A stretch of DNA of 64,000 nt from Altererythrobacter sp. Root672. GTDB lineage: Bacteria; Pseudomonadota; Alphaproteobacteria; Sphingomonadales; Sphingomonadaceae. This document shows positions 8,453 through 18,018 of this stretch, piece by piece. The translations under genes were made by a program, and so were the position numbers. The notes beneath the pieces are model-generated. The model was not told where the DNA came from and made no database searches. It saw nothing but the letters and a program-made list of their open reading frames with translations. The DNA is taken from NCBI RefSeq assembly GCF_001427865.1, contig NZ_LMHH01000002.1:186001-250000 (forward strand), in the 5' to 3' direction. Position 1 is the stretch's first letter, and the number at the start of each line of letters is the position of its first letter.

Positions 8453-9265
8453 ATGCTTCTTGAAACCAAGACCGTCGAGAAACCCTGGGGCAAGGACGTG
8501 CTCCCGCCCCCGTTCGCGACCCCTGAAGGCAAGCGCATCGGCGAAATCTGGTTCGTGCCGCCAACGGAACTGCCCGAACTGCTGGTCAAATACATCTTCA
8601 CCAGCGAGAAACTCTCGGTCCAGGTCCATCCCTCGGACACTCAGACCGAAGCCGCTGGGCTGGGCAAGCAGGGCAAGGAAGAATGTTGGCTGGTGATCGA
8701 TGCCGATCCCGGCGCGGTCCTCGGCATGGGGTTCGACGGCGAGATCGACCGCGAGACCATGCGCCAGGCCGCGCTCGATGGCAGCATCGAGGACATGCTG
8801 GTGTGGCACCCGGTCAAGGCGGGCGACTTCTTCTACATTCCCGCCAACACGGTCCACGCCATTGGCGGCGGGGTCAGCATCATCGAGATCCAGCAGAACT
8901 CCGACATCACTTACCGGCTCTACGACTATGGTCGCCCGCGTGAACTGCACCTCGAAGAGGCGATTGGGGTGGCGCAGGGTCGACCCTACGATGAGCAGCG
9001 CGCGATGCACGTTCCCGATCGCGGCGACATGACCCTGGTCGAAGGGCCGTGGTTCCGGCTCGACCGGCTCGACGGTGGACCGGCCGCCGCCATTGCCGCG
9101 AAGTATCACGGGCCGCTGCTGGTGATCCCGCGCGAGGGTTCAGCGGTGGTCTCAGGCGAGGTCGTGGCTCCGGGCGAGTGTGCGCTGGCACCCTCGCTGG
9201 CGGAGGTCGAGTTCTCGGAAGCGGGTAGCTGCCTGATTACACAGCCGATTGCCGGCGCGCGCTAG
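8453..9265 (+). CDS. manA: Mannose-6-phosphate isomerase, class I
   Basis: The protein has 270 residues and should interconvert mannose-6-phosphate and fructose-6-phosphate. The zinc ligands of type I isomerases are visible: QVHPSD (Gln and His), KEECW (Glu) and TVHAIGGG (His). At 270 residues it is shorter than the ~400-residue E. coli enzyme, but matches the compact bacterial form of the family. It is the third gene of the mannoside operon, 17 bases after the GH130 gene. It would link the mannoside to central metabolism or supply GDP-mannose synthesis. Its stop codon shares the CTAG palindrome at 9262-9265 with the stop codon of the convergent enoyl-CoA hydratase. Confidence 0.9.
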   Translation: MLLETKTVEKPWGKDVLPPPFATPEGKRIGEIWFVPPTELPELLVKYIFTSEKLSVQVHPSDTQTEAAGLGKQGKEECWLVIDADPGAVLGMGFDGEIDRETMRQAALDGSIEDMLVWHPVKAGDFFYIPANTVHAIGGGVSIIEIQQNSDITYRLYDYGRPRELHLEEAIGVAQGRPYDEQRAMHVPDRGDMTLVEGPWFRLDRLDGGPAAAIAAKYHGPLLVIPREGSAVVSGEVVAPGECALAPSLAEVEFSEAGSCLITQPIAGAR

Positions 9266-10047
9266 CGCCCCTTCCAAACTGCCGGGCGCTTCTCGACGAA
9301 GGCGGCCATGCCCTCCGCCTTGTCCTCGGTCGCCGCGAGCACGTGGAACAGGCGACGCTCCAGCCTGATGCCTTCGCCGAGAGGCAAGTCCTGCGCGGCG
9401 TTGACCAGTTCCTTTGCGGCAAGGACCGCAAGCGGCGGCATTCCAGCAATCGCCCCGGCAGTCTTGAGCGCGCTGTCGAGCAGTTCGGCGCCCGGCACGA
9501 CTTTCGCCACCAGCCCGGCTCGCTCGGCCTCGGCTGCATCCATCATCCTGCCGGTGAGGATCATCTCCATCGCCTTGGCCTTGCCAATAGCGCGGGTCAG
9601 GCGTTGGCTGCCGCCCATGCCGGGGACGACGCCCAGCTTGACCTCCGGTTGGCCGAACTTGGCGGTGTCCGCCGCGATGATGAAGTCCGCCATCATCGCC
9701 AGTTCGCACCCACCGCCGAGCGCAAAGCCATTCACCGCCGCGATCCACGGCTTGCGCACCGCGCCCACGAGATGGCTCTGCCAGCGCACGAACATGTCGT
9801 CGGCGTAGAATTCGGCCGATGGCTTTTCGGCCATCTCCTTGATGTCGGCGCCGGCAGCGAAGGCCTTCTCGCCCGACCCCGTCACCACGGCGCAGCGCTG
9901 GCTATCGTCAGCCTCGAATGCGGCGAAGGCTGCGATCAGGTCCTCCAGGACAGCGCTCGACAAGGCGTTGAGCGCTTCGGGGCGGTTGAGCGTGACCAGC
10001 GTCACTGCTCCACGCGTTTCGACGAGGATATTGGCGTATTGGGTCAT
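9262..10047 (-). CDS. Enoyl-CoA hydratase (crotonase family)
   Basis: The protein has 261 residues, the standard length for bacterial crotonases. It should hydrate trans-2-enoyl-CoA in beta-oxidation. The oxyanion-hole and first catalytic Glu region is [10 protein letters not shown], and the second catalytic Glu region is [16 protein letters not shown]. Both match short-chain enoyl-CoA hydratase, so hydratase is favoured over isomerase or other crotonase activities. The ATG at 10047 begins [13 protein letters not shown], the usual N-terminus. It is monocistronic here, convergent with manA and divergent from the CHAT gene (174-base gap, no clear regulatory site seen). Confidence 0.9.
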   Translation of the reverse strand: MTQYANILVETRGAVTLVTLNRPEALNALSSAVLEDLIAAFAAFEADDSQRCAVVTGSGEKAFAAGADIKEMAEKPSAEFYADDMFVRWQSHLVGAVRKPWIAAVNGFALGGGCELAMMADFIIAADTAKFGQPEVKLGVVPGMGGSQRLTRAIGKAKAMEMILTGRMMDAAEAERAGLVAKVVPGAELLDSALKTAGAIAGMPPLAVLAAKELVNAAQDLPLGEGIRLERRLFHVLAATEDKAEGMAAFVEKRPAVWKGR

Positions 10048-10221
10048 ACGACTCCGAAGGCGAGCATGGCGTCGGCCGGTTGGCGACTCACCCGAGTATG
10101 AACGGCCCGCCAGACGCTGAAAAGGCGGTAACGGGACGCTCGCCCACGCTTGCCTCCCCGTCCGGCTTGGCGCAAAGCACTTGAAAATCTGGAAGTCGCG
10201 TTCCGACAGAGGGGTCAGGGA

Positions 10222-13200
10222 ATGCTGCCGTTTTTCTCCCGTGCATCGATTGCCGTGTTGTGGAGTGCCGCCGCGCTCGCCCTGCCCGTGCCCACGCTGG
10301 CGGCGACACCTCTCGAGAGCGAGAGCTTCCAGGTCGGCACCGAGGGCGCCTTGTGCGAAGCGCAGGGTGTTATGCTCGGTGCGGCGCGGAATTCGGTGTT
10401 CGACCGCAAGTGGGCCCTGATCTGCAGCGACGTCGACCGGCCGGTGGGTTCCGCTTTCAGCTGGCGTGCCGGAGGCGACGCGTCGGCCTGGGTCGGGCGC
10501 GGGCGTGATGCACCCATCGAATGCGGCGAGGCGACCTCCGCCTCCGATATCGCCGCCGGTGCCGTGGTCCGCCGCTGCCGAGAGCAGGGCAGCAACCTCG
10601 AATGGAACAGCTACGCCGTGCGGTCCGGCGACCGCGTGCTGGTGGTCGAGGGCGTCGCGGCCTTCGACAGCGCGCTGCGCCTGGCCATGGCCAACCTCGT
10701 CCAGAACCGCGTCGTGCCCGGCACGCTCGATATCGTGACCACGGGCGGCTCCCGCTCGCTGGCTCAGGCGCGAGCGGGAGTTGGCGGCCACGACCTGCTG
10801 ATCGGCCAGGGCTATCGCCGCAACAACGCTGGCGAATATACCGAAGCCGAAGAGTTCTTCCGCCCCGGCCTGCTCGATGACACGAGCCAGGAAGGCGCCG
10901 CCACTATCGCTACGCAGCGCCATGAGACCATGGTCAACCGCGCGCTCCAGCTGTCCAACCTCGGCCGCTTCGACGAGGCGACACGGCTGTTCGGGGAAGC
11001 CCGCGCCATGGGCCTGCGCGATCCGATCCAGCCGCGCCTGTTGCGCAATTTCGAGGCAATCGACGCGCTCAATCGCGGCGATCTCGACGCCGTTGCGCCG
11101 ATCCTTTCCCGCCCGGTGCCGGACGTGGCTCAACCGGTTGCGGCGGAAGGCGGCGCTGTCCTGATCGATCCGCCGCTGTCCGCCGGATTGAATTCGGGCC
11201 TTGCTGCCAGCCTGACGGACTCGGTGCAGCAGGCCAGTCGTCTGACCCTGGCCGAGCGCGCCGCGATCATCGACGCGCAGGCCCGCCAGATCGGCGGCAC
11301 GGCCCTGCGCCTGCGTGGAGACAGCGACGCGGCGCTCGCCGAACTGACGGCAGCGCGCGACGCCATCCTGCGGGTCAAGGAAGGCCGGGTGCTCAGCACG
11401 GCACGGCTCCAGGCGCAGATCCTGGCCGAGATGTCCCAGGTCCACGAGGCTGCGGGTCGCTATGCTGAGGCCGAAGGGCTGCTGCGCGAGGCCGTGGCGC
11501 TCACCGAACTTCGCTATCCTGAATCGGCCTCGGTCAATGCGACCAAGGCGCGGCTCGCGGCCTATCTCGCTCGACGCGGCGAGCGGCCGCAGTCGCTGGC
11601 GCTCTATCGCGAAGTCGTCGGCGACGTGACAGGCAAGCGCGCCGCGCTGGTCGGGCTTGAGAACCAGATCCGGCCCTACATGCGTATGCTGGTGGAAGAC
11701 CTGCAGACGCAGCCGGCGCTGGTCTCCGACTTGTTCCTCGCTTCGCAACTGGTCGAGCGGCCCGGTGCGGCCCAGACCCTGGCGCAGCTTTCACGGCAGT
11801 TGTCGGCGGGGACCGGCGAGGCCTCGGACCTGTTCCGCCGCGCCAATACCGTCGATCGCGAGCTGACCCGCGTGAACCTCTCGATCGCCCAGGCCCGCTC
11901 GCCCGACGATGTTGGAGAAGCGGCGGCCCTTCTGCCCGAGCTCGAGGATCGGCGGACCCGGCTCGAACAGGCCCAGCTCGAGTTGATCGAGGCGTTGGGC
12001 GCCTATCCCGAATACCGCTCGATCTCGCACAACTACGTCGCGGCCGACGACCTCGTCGCCCTGCTCAAGCCGGACGAGGCCTATCTCAAGCTGGTGCGCC
12101 TCGGCGATGAGATGTTCGCGGTCTACCTTTCGCCCACCCGCTCGACCGGTTGGCGCGTCGATGCGAGCGCGAGCCAGGTGGCGGGGCTGGTCCAGAAGCT
12201 GCGGGATTCGATCGCGCTGAGCATCAACGGCGTGACCGCCACTTACCCGTTCGACGTCGACAGCTCGCGCCAGCTCTACCAGGCAGTATTCGGGCCGGTC
12301 GCCGGCGACCTCGGCCGCGTCAAGCACCTGGTCTTCGAGCCCGATGGCGCCTTGCTGCAGTTGCCGATCAACCTGCTCGTGGCCGATCAACCCGGCGTCG
12401 ACGCCTACCACGCGCGAGTTGCCTCCGGGGGTGACGAGTTCGACTTCCGCGGGGTGAACTGGCTCGGCCGCGACAAGGCCATCAGCACCGCGCTGTCGCC
12501 GGCGGGCTTCCGCGATGCCCGACGCGCGCCTTCGTCTAGGGCGGCGAAGGCCTATCTCGGGCTCGGCCAAAACGAGCCGCTTGGGCCAGTGACGCAGGCA
12601 GCCCTGACACGCGGCCTCCCCCAGTTTACCGACCCCGGCTGCGCCCTGCCGGTGGCCTCCTGGAACCGCCCGATCCCCTCGGACGAGTTGATCGCGGCGA
12701 GCGAGGTCTTCGGTGCCGGACAATCGACCCTGCTCACTCGCGCCGCCTTCAGCGACACCGCGATTGAGGGGCGTACCGATCTCAATGGGTTCCGCATCCT
12801 TCACTTCGCGACCCACGCCGTGGTGACGCCGCCGCGCGAGGGCTGCCCGGCGCAACCGGCGCTGGTCACCTCGTTCGGCGACCAGGGCTCCGACGGACTG
12901 CTGCAGTTCGGCGAGGTGTTCGACCTCAACCTCGATGCCGACCTCGTCATCCTCTCGGCCTGCGATACCGCCGCTACCGCTGGCCTCGAAGCCACTCGCG
13001 AAGCCGGCCTGGAAAGCGGCGGCGGGCAGGCGCTCGACGGTCTGGTTCGCGCCTTTATCGGTGCCGGCGGCAGGCAGGTCATCGCCAGCCACTGGCCCGC
13101 GCCCGAGCAATACGACGCGACCGGACGACTGTTCGCCAGCTTCTTCCGCGCGCCCGCCGGGACCAGCCAGGGAGACGCCCTGCTGGCGGCCCAGCACCAG

Positions 13201-13293
13201 CTGATGGACGATCCGGCGACCTCGCACCCGTTCTACTGGTCCGGCTTCGCCCTGATCGGCGACGGCGCCCGGCCGCTGTTCTCCGGGTCCTGA
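10222..13293 (+). CDS. Exported TPR and CHAT-domain peptidase-like protein
   Basis: The protein has 1023 residues. A signal peptide ends near residue 28 (PTLAA). The middle contains helical repeats of TPR type (about 190-480). The C-terminal ~350 residues are a caspase-like CHAT domain with the catalytic dyad visible: His865 in HFATH and Cys914 in LSACDTA, followed by [12 protein letters not shown]. The start ATG has AGGGA immediately upstream; an ORF extension to 10150 lacks a signal sequence at its end. It is the first gene of a long plus-strand run that includes a CHASE2 cyclase and a two-partner secretion pair. Periplasmic location argues for processing or regulation of the secreted adhesin rather than the cytoplasmic defence roles known for other CHAT proteins. 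Confidence 0.85.
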   Translation: MLPFFSRASIAVLWSAAALALPVPTLAATPLESESFQVGTEGALCEAQGVMLGAARNSVFDRKWALICSDVDRPVGSAFSWRAGGDASAWVGRGRDAPIECGEATSASDIAAGAVVRRCREQGSNLEWNSYAVRSGDRVLVVEGVAAFDSALRLAMANLVQNRVVPGTLDIVTTGGSRSLAQARAGVGGHDLLIGQGYRRNNAGEYTEAEEFFRPGLLDDTSQEGAATIATQRHETMVNRALQLSNLGRFDEATRLFGEARAMGLRDPIQPRLLRNFEAIDALNRGDLDAVAPILSRPVPDVAQPVAAEGGAVLIDPPLSAGLNSGLAASLTDSVQQASRLTLAERAAIIDAQARQIGGTALRLRGDSDAALAELTAARDAILRVKEGRVLSTARLQAQILAEMSQVHEAAGRYAEAEGLLREAVALTELRYPESASVNATKARLAAYLARRGERPQSLALYREVVGDVTGKRAALVGLENQIRPYMRMLVEDLQTQPALVSDLFLASQLVERPGAAQTLAQLSRQLSAGTGEASDLFRRANTVDRELTRVNLSIAQARSPDDVGEAAALLPELEDRRTRLEQAQLELIEALGAYPEYRSISHNYVAADDLVALLKPDEAYLKLVRLGDEMFAVYLSPTRSTGWRVDASASQVAGLVQKLRDSIALSINGVTATYPFDVDSSRQLYQAVFGPVAGDLGRVKHLVFEPDGALLQLPINLLVADQPGVDAYHARVASGGDEFDFRGVNWLGRDKAISTALSPAGFRDARRAPSSRAAKAYLGLGQNEPLGPVTQAALTRGLPQFTDPGCALPVASWNRPIPSDELIAASEVFGAGQSTLLTRAAFSDTAIEGRTDLNGFRILHFATHAVVTPPREGCPAQPALVTSFGDQGSDGLLQFGEVFDLNLDADLVILSACDTAATAGLEATREAGLESGGGQALDGLVRAFIGAGGRQVIASHWPAPEQYDATGRLFASFFRAPAGTSQGDALLAAQHQLMDDPATSHPFYWSGFALIGDGARPLFSGS

Positions 13294-13312
13294 GGAGGGC
13301 TCGGGGGGACAC

Positions 13313-15319
13313 ATGGCGGGGGGCCGGTCTTCGAACTTCCTGACACGCGGATGGCGCAACATCCGCGAGGCTGGAACGCGGCGCCTGGTGCTGACGGCGC
13401 TGCTGCTGATCGTGGCGCTGCTGCTGGCGCGGTTCAGCTGGTACTTGCCGGTAACCGACCAGGCCGAGAACCGGCTCTACGACTTGCGCAGCTTCGTGCT
13501 CGCCGCGCAAGTCGACCAGGACGATCGCATCGCGCTCGTCGTCTACGACGATCAGACGCTGATCAATGCCCGCAAGCGATCGCCGCTCGACCGCGGGTTG
13601 TTGGCCGACGCGCTGCGCAACCTCGACGGGATGGGCGCCAAGGCCATCGGCATCGACATCCTGTTCGACCAGCCGCAGGACGAGGATGACGAGTTGATCG
13701 CGACGTTGCGGGCGATGAAGACCCCGGTGTCGGTCGCCTTTGCCGAAACCTCGGTCAACCAAGGCGACATCAAGTACGAGCAGCAGCAATACCTCGAGCA
13801 GTTCCTGGCGCGGCTGGAGGGGAGCAAGGCGCATCCTGCGAGCATTGCGCTGAGCAATGCGGACGGGGCCACGCGCGTCTGGCCCAAGCTCGTGCCGCAA
13901 CTTCCGCCGACCCTGGGCCGCGCCATGCTCGCGGCCGCAGGGGAGAGTTCCAAGGCCTTTCCCGGCTACGAAGGCTCGATCCGCTATCGGCGCGCCGCCA
14001 GTGACGAGGTCCCGGTCTACAGCCCGCTGCAGATCGACAGCTTGGTCAACCCGGACGTGCTCCCCTACCTCCAGCCCGCCATCGAGGGACGCTACGTCCT
14101 GATCGGCGGGGACATCGTCGACTACGACCGCGTGGCGACCTCGCTCACCGCCGCGACCGGCGAAACGCCGCCCGGGATGCAGGTTCACGCGGAGATGATC
14201 GCGCAGATGCTCGATGGCGCCAGGCTTTCGCAGCCTGCACCGGTCGTCCTGTGGCTCCTTGGGCTGGCCGTGGTCCTGACGGCCGCGCTCACCGGCCTCG
14301 TCGAGCTGCGCAACCTCCGGATCTACCCCCTGCTGGCGATCCAGTTTGCGGCGCTGCTGGGCGTACCGTTCCTGCTTCAGTGGCGCGGGGTCGATACTTA
14401 TGGCCTGCCCGCCGCCGGGTGGCTGCTCGGCTGGATCCTCGCCTTCAGCGCGGTGACCTCGGCCGCTCGCGCCTCGAGCGCGGTGCAGCGACGGTTCGCT
14501 CAGGGCGCGCTGGGCAAGTACCTCCCGCGCGAGATGGCGGAGGAAATCCTCGAACACCCTGAACGGCTGTCGCTCCACGGCGAGAAGAAGGAGATCTACG
14601 TCCTCTTCAGCGACCTCGAAGGCTTCACCAAAATGAGCCACGCGCTGCAGCCGGAAATGGTCGCCAAGCTACTCAACCGCTACCTCGACATGCTGAGCGA
14701 CGTCGTGCTCGAACACGGCGGGGTGATCGACAAGTTCGTGGGGGACGCGGTGGTCGCGTTCTGGGGCGCGCCGATCGCCAAGCCGGACGACGGCGCCCGC
14801 GCGGCCAAGGCGGGTTACGCCGTGTGGCAGGCTGGCGAGGAATTCCGCAAGAGCATCGACCCCAGCCTCCCGCCAGTCGGCAAGACCCGCGTGGGCCTCC
14901 ATTTCGGCGAGGCGGTGATCGGCAACTTCGGCGGCAAGAGCCGCATCCAGTACACCGCACTCGGCGACAGCATGAACACGGCGTCGCGGTTGGAGGCGGC
15001 CAACAAGGCGCTCTATTCCAGCGTCATGGCGAGCCGCGAGTTCGCCGACCGCTCGGGCCTAGACTGGTGGCGGCCAATGGGCCGGGTAGTGCTGCGCGGG
15101 CGGATGAAGCCGGTCGACCTGTTCGAGCCCGCGCCCGACTTCCCGCAGGAGGATCGCGCGGCGCTCTATCAGGCGATGATCCTGGTGGAGAAGGACAAGC
15201 CGGCGGCGCTCGAAGTCCTGCGCGGGGTCGCTGAGAGGCACCCCGACGACGCCGCCCTCGCCAATCTCGTCGAACGCACCGAACGCCTGTCGAACAACTA
15301 CGCGTTCATCCTCGGATGA
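13313..15319 (+). CDS. CHASE2-domain class III adenylate cyclase
   Basis: The protein has 668 residues. An N-terminal membrane helix (~25-43), an extracytoplasmic CHASE2 sensor (~50-300), three more helices (~305-390) and a cytoplasmic class III cyclase domain (~425-600) lie in the usual order. Metal-binding Asp434 (LFSDLEGFT) and Asp478 (KFVGDAVVAFWG) are present, as is the LGDSMNTASRLE motif with the transition-state Asn and Arg. The Lys in DKFVGD favours ATP over GTP. It should make cAMP in response to a periplasmic signal. It starts 19 bases after the CHAT gene. The same locus encodes a two-domain cyclic-nucleotide-binding redox protein and a CpdA-like phosphodiesterase. Confidence 0.92.
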   Translation: MAGGRSSNFLTRGWRNIREAGTRRLVLTALLLIVALLLARFSWYLPVTDQAENRLYDLRSFVLAAQVDQDDRIALVVYDDQTLINARKRSPLDRGLLADALRNLDGMGAKAIGIDILFDQPQDEDDELIATLRAMKTPVSVAFAETSVNQGDIKYEQQQYLEQFLARLEGSKAHPASIALSNADGATRVWPKLVPQLPPTLGRAMLAAAGESSKAFPGYEGSIRYRRAASDEVPVYSPLQIDSLVNPDVLPYLQPAIEGRYVLIGGDIVDYDRVATSLTAATGETPPGMQVHAEMIAQMLDGARLSQPAPVVLWLLGLAVVLTAALTGLVELRNLRIYPLLAIQFAALLGVPFLLQWRGVDTYGLPAAGWLLGWILAFSAVTSAARASSAVQRRFAQGALGKYLPREMAEEILEHPERLSLHGEKKEIYVLFSDLEGFTKMSHALQPEMVAKLLNRYLDMLSDVVLEHGGVIDKFVGDAVVAFWGAPIAKPDDGARAAKAGYAVWQAGEEFRKSIDPSLPPVGKTRVGLHFGEAVIGNFGGKSRIQYTALGDSMNTASRLEAANKALYSSVMASREFADRSGLDWWRPMGRVVLRGRMKPVDLFEPAPDFPQEDRAALYQAMILVEKDKPAALEVLRGVAERHPDDAALANLVERTERLSNNYAFILG

Positions 15320-15382
15320 GCGCACAACTACCGGAATTTCACTGACAACTCCGGGCGAATTTTGGTAGGAAGGTCTCGGTCG

Positions 15383-16141
15383 ATGAAAGGGGAACGTGGG
15401 GTGAAGCAAGCGAAGACGAAACGGTTGATCCCGTTCGCGCTGGCGGCGGCCGCCTGTGTGCTCGTGCCTGCGATTGCCTCGGCGGGCGTGGTTGTAGCGT
15501 CGAGCGGACCATCGGCCTCCAGCTTCCCCGTCGGCAAGAAGATCGGCGACAGCGAGAAGATCGTCCTGCGCGCCGGCGATGCGCTTACCGTGCTCGACGG
15601 CAAGGGCACCCGCGTCCTGCGCGGGGCGGGGACGTTCTCGCTCGACCAGCAGGCCGGACCGAACAAGAGCGGCACTTTCGCGGTCCTGACCGAGCGCCGT
15701 TCGGCGCAACGGATGCGCACCGGGGCGGTTCGCGGCGACGAAGTGACCGGACAGGTCCAGCCGCCGAACCTGTGGTACGTGGACCTCGCCAAGCCCGGCA
15801 AGGTGTGTCTGGCCGAGACTGACCGCGTGCGCATCTGGCGCAACACCACCGATGGCGAAGCGAGCTACACCCTCAGCCCCGCAGGTGGCGGCAAGTCCGA
15901 GACCATTAACTTCGGCGACGGGGACATGCTGACGCCGTGGGACACCGCGGGCCTGCCGGTCACCGCCGGCCAGGTCTATCGCATCGCGGATGCGCGCGGG
16001 AATGCTGTCGGCGAACTTAGCTTTGCAATCCTCAATCCGGTGGCCGAAGAGCCCGAAGCGCTCGCCCAGCAACTGATCGAGAATGGCTGCACCAGGCAGC
16101 TTGAGCTGCTCTCTTCGGCAACGATGGTGACCGAAGGATAG
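15383..16141 (+). CDS. Exported protein of unknown function in the TPS locus
   Basis: The protein has 252 residues with a signal peptide ending near residue 34 (AIASA). The mature part is mostly beta-strand-like, with a Gly-Asp-rich start (SEKIVLRAGDALTVLDGKG) and two Cys residues that could form a disulfide (VCLAE and ENGCTRQ). I do not recognise the family; a distant FecR-like or adhesin-accessory role is possible. The ATG at 15383 has AGGAAGG nine bases upstream; the GTG at 15401 is an alternative with AAAGGGGA upstream. It lies between the cyclase and the TpsB transporter, with 63 and 98 base gaps, and may assist secretion. Confidence 0.7.
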   Translation: MKGERGVKQAKTKRLIPFALAAAACVLVPAIASAGVVVASSGPSASSFPVGKKIGDSEKIVLRAGDALTVLDGKGTRVLRGAGTFSLDQQAGPNKSGTFAVLTERRSAQRMRTGAVRGDEVTGQVQPPNLWYVDLAKPGKVCLAETDRVRIWRNTTDGEASYTLSPAGGGKSETINFGDGDMLTPWDTAGLPVTAGQVYRIADARGNAVGELSFAILNPVAEEPEALAQQLIENGCTRQLELLSSATMVTEG

Positions 16142-16239
16142 CATAAGGCGCCGCACAGGCGCCGAAGCCGGTAACGGCTCGAAGGCGAAGCGGGCGAGGG
16201 AAGCCGGCTTTCGACCAGGCCGTACCGAATGGGGGTTTC

Positions 16240-18018
16240 ATGGGGTTTTTCGCGAGTAAGCGCCTGCTGATCGGATTGGCGATATGCGTCGCCGTTCCGG
16301 GATCGGCGCTGGCGCAGCAGGGCGCGGTGCCCAATCCGCCGACCAGCACCGACCTCAACGTCGCGCGGGACGAAGCTAGCCGGCAACGGCCGAGCACGCT
16401 GTCGGTCGAAGGCGACATTGAGCGCGGCCCCTGCCCTCTGGCCGACGCTTCGTTCGCCAACACTCGGGTCACGTTCTCGACCGTCGAGTTCTCCGGCCTG
16501 CCCGGCGTCCCGGCCTCGGTGCTCGACGCCTCGTGGAACGATCTCGCGGGCCGCGAGCTGCCGATCGCGGCCTTGTGCGAAGTACGCGACCGCGCCGCGA
16601 CGATCCTGCGCGGCCTCGGCTACCTCGCCGCGGTCCAGATCCCGCCGCAGCGGATCGATGCCAAAGGCACGGTGCGCATGGACGTGCTCGCGGCCAAGTT
16701 GGTCGAAGTGCAGCTAAGGGGCGAACCCGGCCCCAGCGGCAAGCTGATCGCCGCGCACCTCGCCCGCCTGACCGAGCGGGAGTGGTTCAACACCCGCGAA
16801 GCCGAGCGGCAATTGCTGCTGATGGAGGACATGCCCGGCTACAACGTGCGCCTCGTCCTGCGCTCTGCGGGTGGCAAGCCGGGCGAAGTCGTAGGCGACG
16901 TGCTGATCGAGCGGCGTCCGTTCGAACTCGTGGCGGGCATTCAGAACCTGGGCTCGATCGCCACCGGGCGCGAGGCGGGATTCGTGGCCCTGACCGCTAA
17001 CGACCTCATTGGCCTCGGCGATCGAACCATCGTCAGCTTCTACAACACCTTCGACTGGGACGAGCAGCGGATCATCAACGTCTCGCACGACCTGGCGCTC
17101 AATGCCGACGGGCTTCGGCTGGGCGTTGGCGTGCTGTTCGGCCGGACGGAACCCGACCTCGGCGGCGCTCCGTTCACGACCGACAGTTTCACTGCCGAAG
17201 CTTACCTCAGCTACCCCTTCATCCGCCACCAGTCGCAATCGCTGTTCGGCACTGCCGGGTTCGAGGTGGTCGACCAGGAGGTCAACTTCGGCGACATCCT
17301 GCTGAGCAAGGACCAGCTCAGGGTCGCCTATGCCCGGCTCGATCACCAGATGGTCGACCGGGACAGCATCACCGGAAGAAACGGCTTCAGCGGGCTCGAA
17401 CCGCGCTGGCGCACCGCCGCCTCGCTCGAACTGCGCCAGGGGATCGACGGGCTTGGGGCGAGCGACAGCTGCGTTCCGCTCTCCAACTGCCTGCCGCCGA
17501 ACGTGCCGATCAGCAACTTCGCCGCCGACCCCAGCTCCTTCGTCGCGCGGCTCGACGGCCAGCTCGAGTTCCGCCCAGCACATCGCTTCACCATCGCCGT
17601 CGCTCCGCGAGCGCAGATTTCGGACGGGCCGCTGCTCTCCTACGAACAGGCGAGCTTGGGCAACTACACCATCGGCCGCGGTCTCGAACCCGGCGTCGCG
17701 CTCGGCGACAGCGCGCTCGGGGCCTCGTTCGAACTGCGTTACGGCAGCATCTACCCGAGGCAATCGAACGGCTTCGCGATCGAACCCTTCGTGTTCCTCG
17801 ACTGGGCCAAGGCCTGGATCGACGACTCCATCGCCGGGTCCGATCCGCAGGACGTGACGACCGCCGGATTCGGCGCTCGCGGGCGCTGGGGCAGCATGGC
17901 CGACTTCAGTGTGCTGCTCGCGTTCCCACTCGCCCCCGCCGGCTACCAGACCGAGACGAGTGACCCGCGCCTGCTGTTCACCCTGACCACCCGCCTGCTT
18001 CCGTGGGGAGACCGCTGA
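16240..18018 (+). CDS. TpsB outer-membrane transporter (ShlB/FhaC/HecB family)
   Basis: The protein has 592 residues and should export its TpsA partner across the outer membrane. A signal peptide ends near residue 25 (GSALAQ). POTRA-like segments lie at about 75-225 and a 16-strand barrel fills the rest. The conserved loop-6 motif of TpsB proteins appears as TIGRGLEPG (about 482-490), a variant of VRGY/F. The barrel closes with LLFTLTTRL, a few residues before the C-terminus. GGGGG lies five bases before the ATG. Its stop codon overlaps the start of the TpsA gene in TGATG, so the pair is translationally coupled. Confidence 0.88.
   Translation: MGFFASKRLLIGLAICVAVPGSALAQQGAVPNPPTSTDLNVARDEASRQRPSTLSVEGDIERGPCPLADASFANTRVTFSTVEFSGLPGVPASVLDASWNDLAGRELPIAALCEVRDRAATILRGLGYLAAVQIPPQRIDAKGTVRMDVLAAKLVEVQLRGEPGPSGKLIAAHLARLTEREWFNTREAERQLLLMEDMPGYNVRLVLRSAGGKPGEVVGDVLIERRPFELVAGIQNLGSIATGREAGFVALTANDLIGLGDRTIVSFYNTFDWDEQRIINVSHDLALNADGLRLGVGVLFGRTEPDLGGAPFTTDSFTAEAYLSYPFIRHQSQSLFGTAGFEVVDQEVNFGDILLSKDQLRVAYARLDHQMVDRDSITGRNGFSGLEPRWRTAASLELRQGIDGLGASDSCVPLSNCLPPNVPISNFAADPSSFVARLDGQLEFRPAHRFTIAVAPRAQISDGPLLSYEQASLGNYTIGRGLEPGVALGDSALGASFELRYGSIYPRQSNGFAIEPFVFLDWAKAWIDDSIAGSDPQDVTTAGFGARGRWGSMADFSVLLAFPLAPAGYQTETSDPRLLFTLTTRLLPWGDR

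Noticed and set aside
9262-11748. Extension of the enoyl-CoA hydratase frame far upstream to 828 residues
   Set aside because: The crotonase domain begins at 10047 with a normal N-terminus; the extension runs antisense through the CHAT gene.
10222-13293. CHAT protein as part of an antiphage or CRISPR-linked defence system
   Set aside because: It has a signal peptide and lies with secretion genes; no gasdermin, Cas or CD-NTase gene is present.
13079-14641. Long minus-strand open frame opposite the adenylate cyclase gene
   Set aside because: It is a shadow of the high-GC cyclase gene, rich in Arg/Gly/Glu with no family motif, and the plus-strand frame has full domain support.
13313-15319. Cyclase as a CBASS-type nucleotide signalling enzyme
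   Set aside because: It is a class III cyclase with a CHASE2 sensor, not a CD-NTase, and no CBASS effector is nearby.
16142-16239. Hairpin GGCGCC-GCACA-GGCGCC as a terminator before the TpsB gene
   Set aside because: Short stem and no T run; the flanking genes look co-transcribed.
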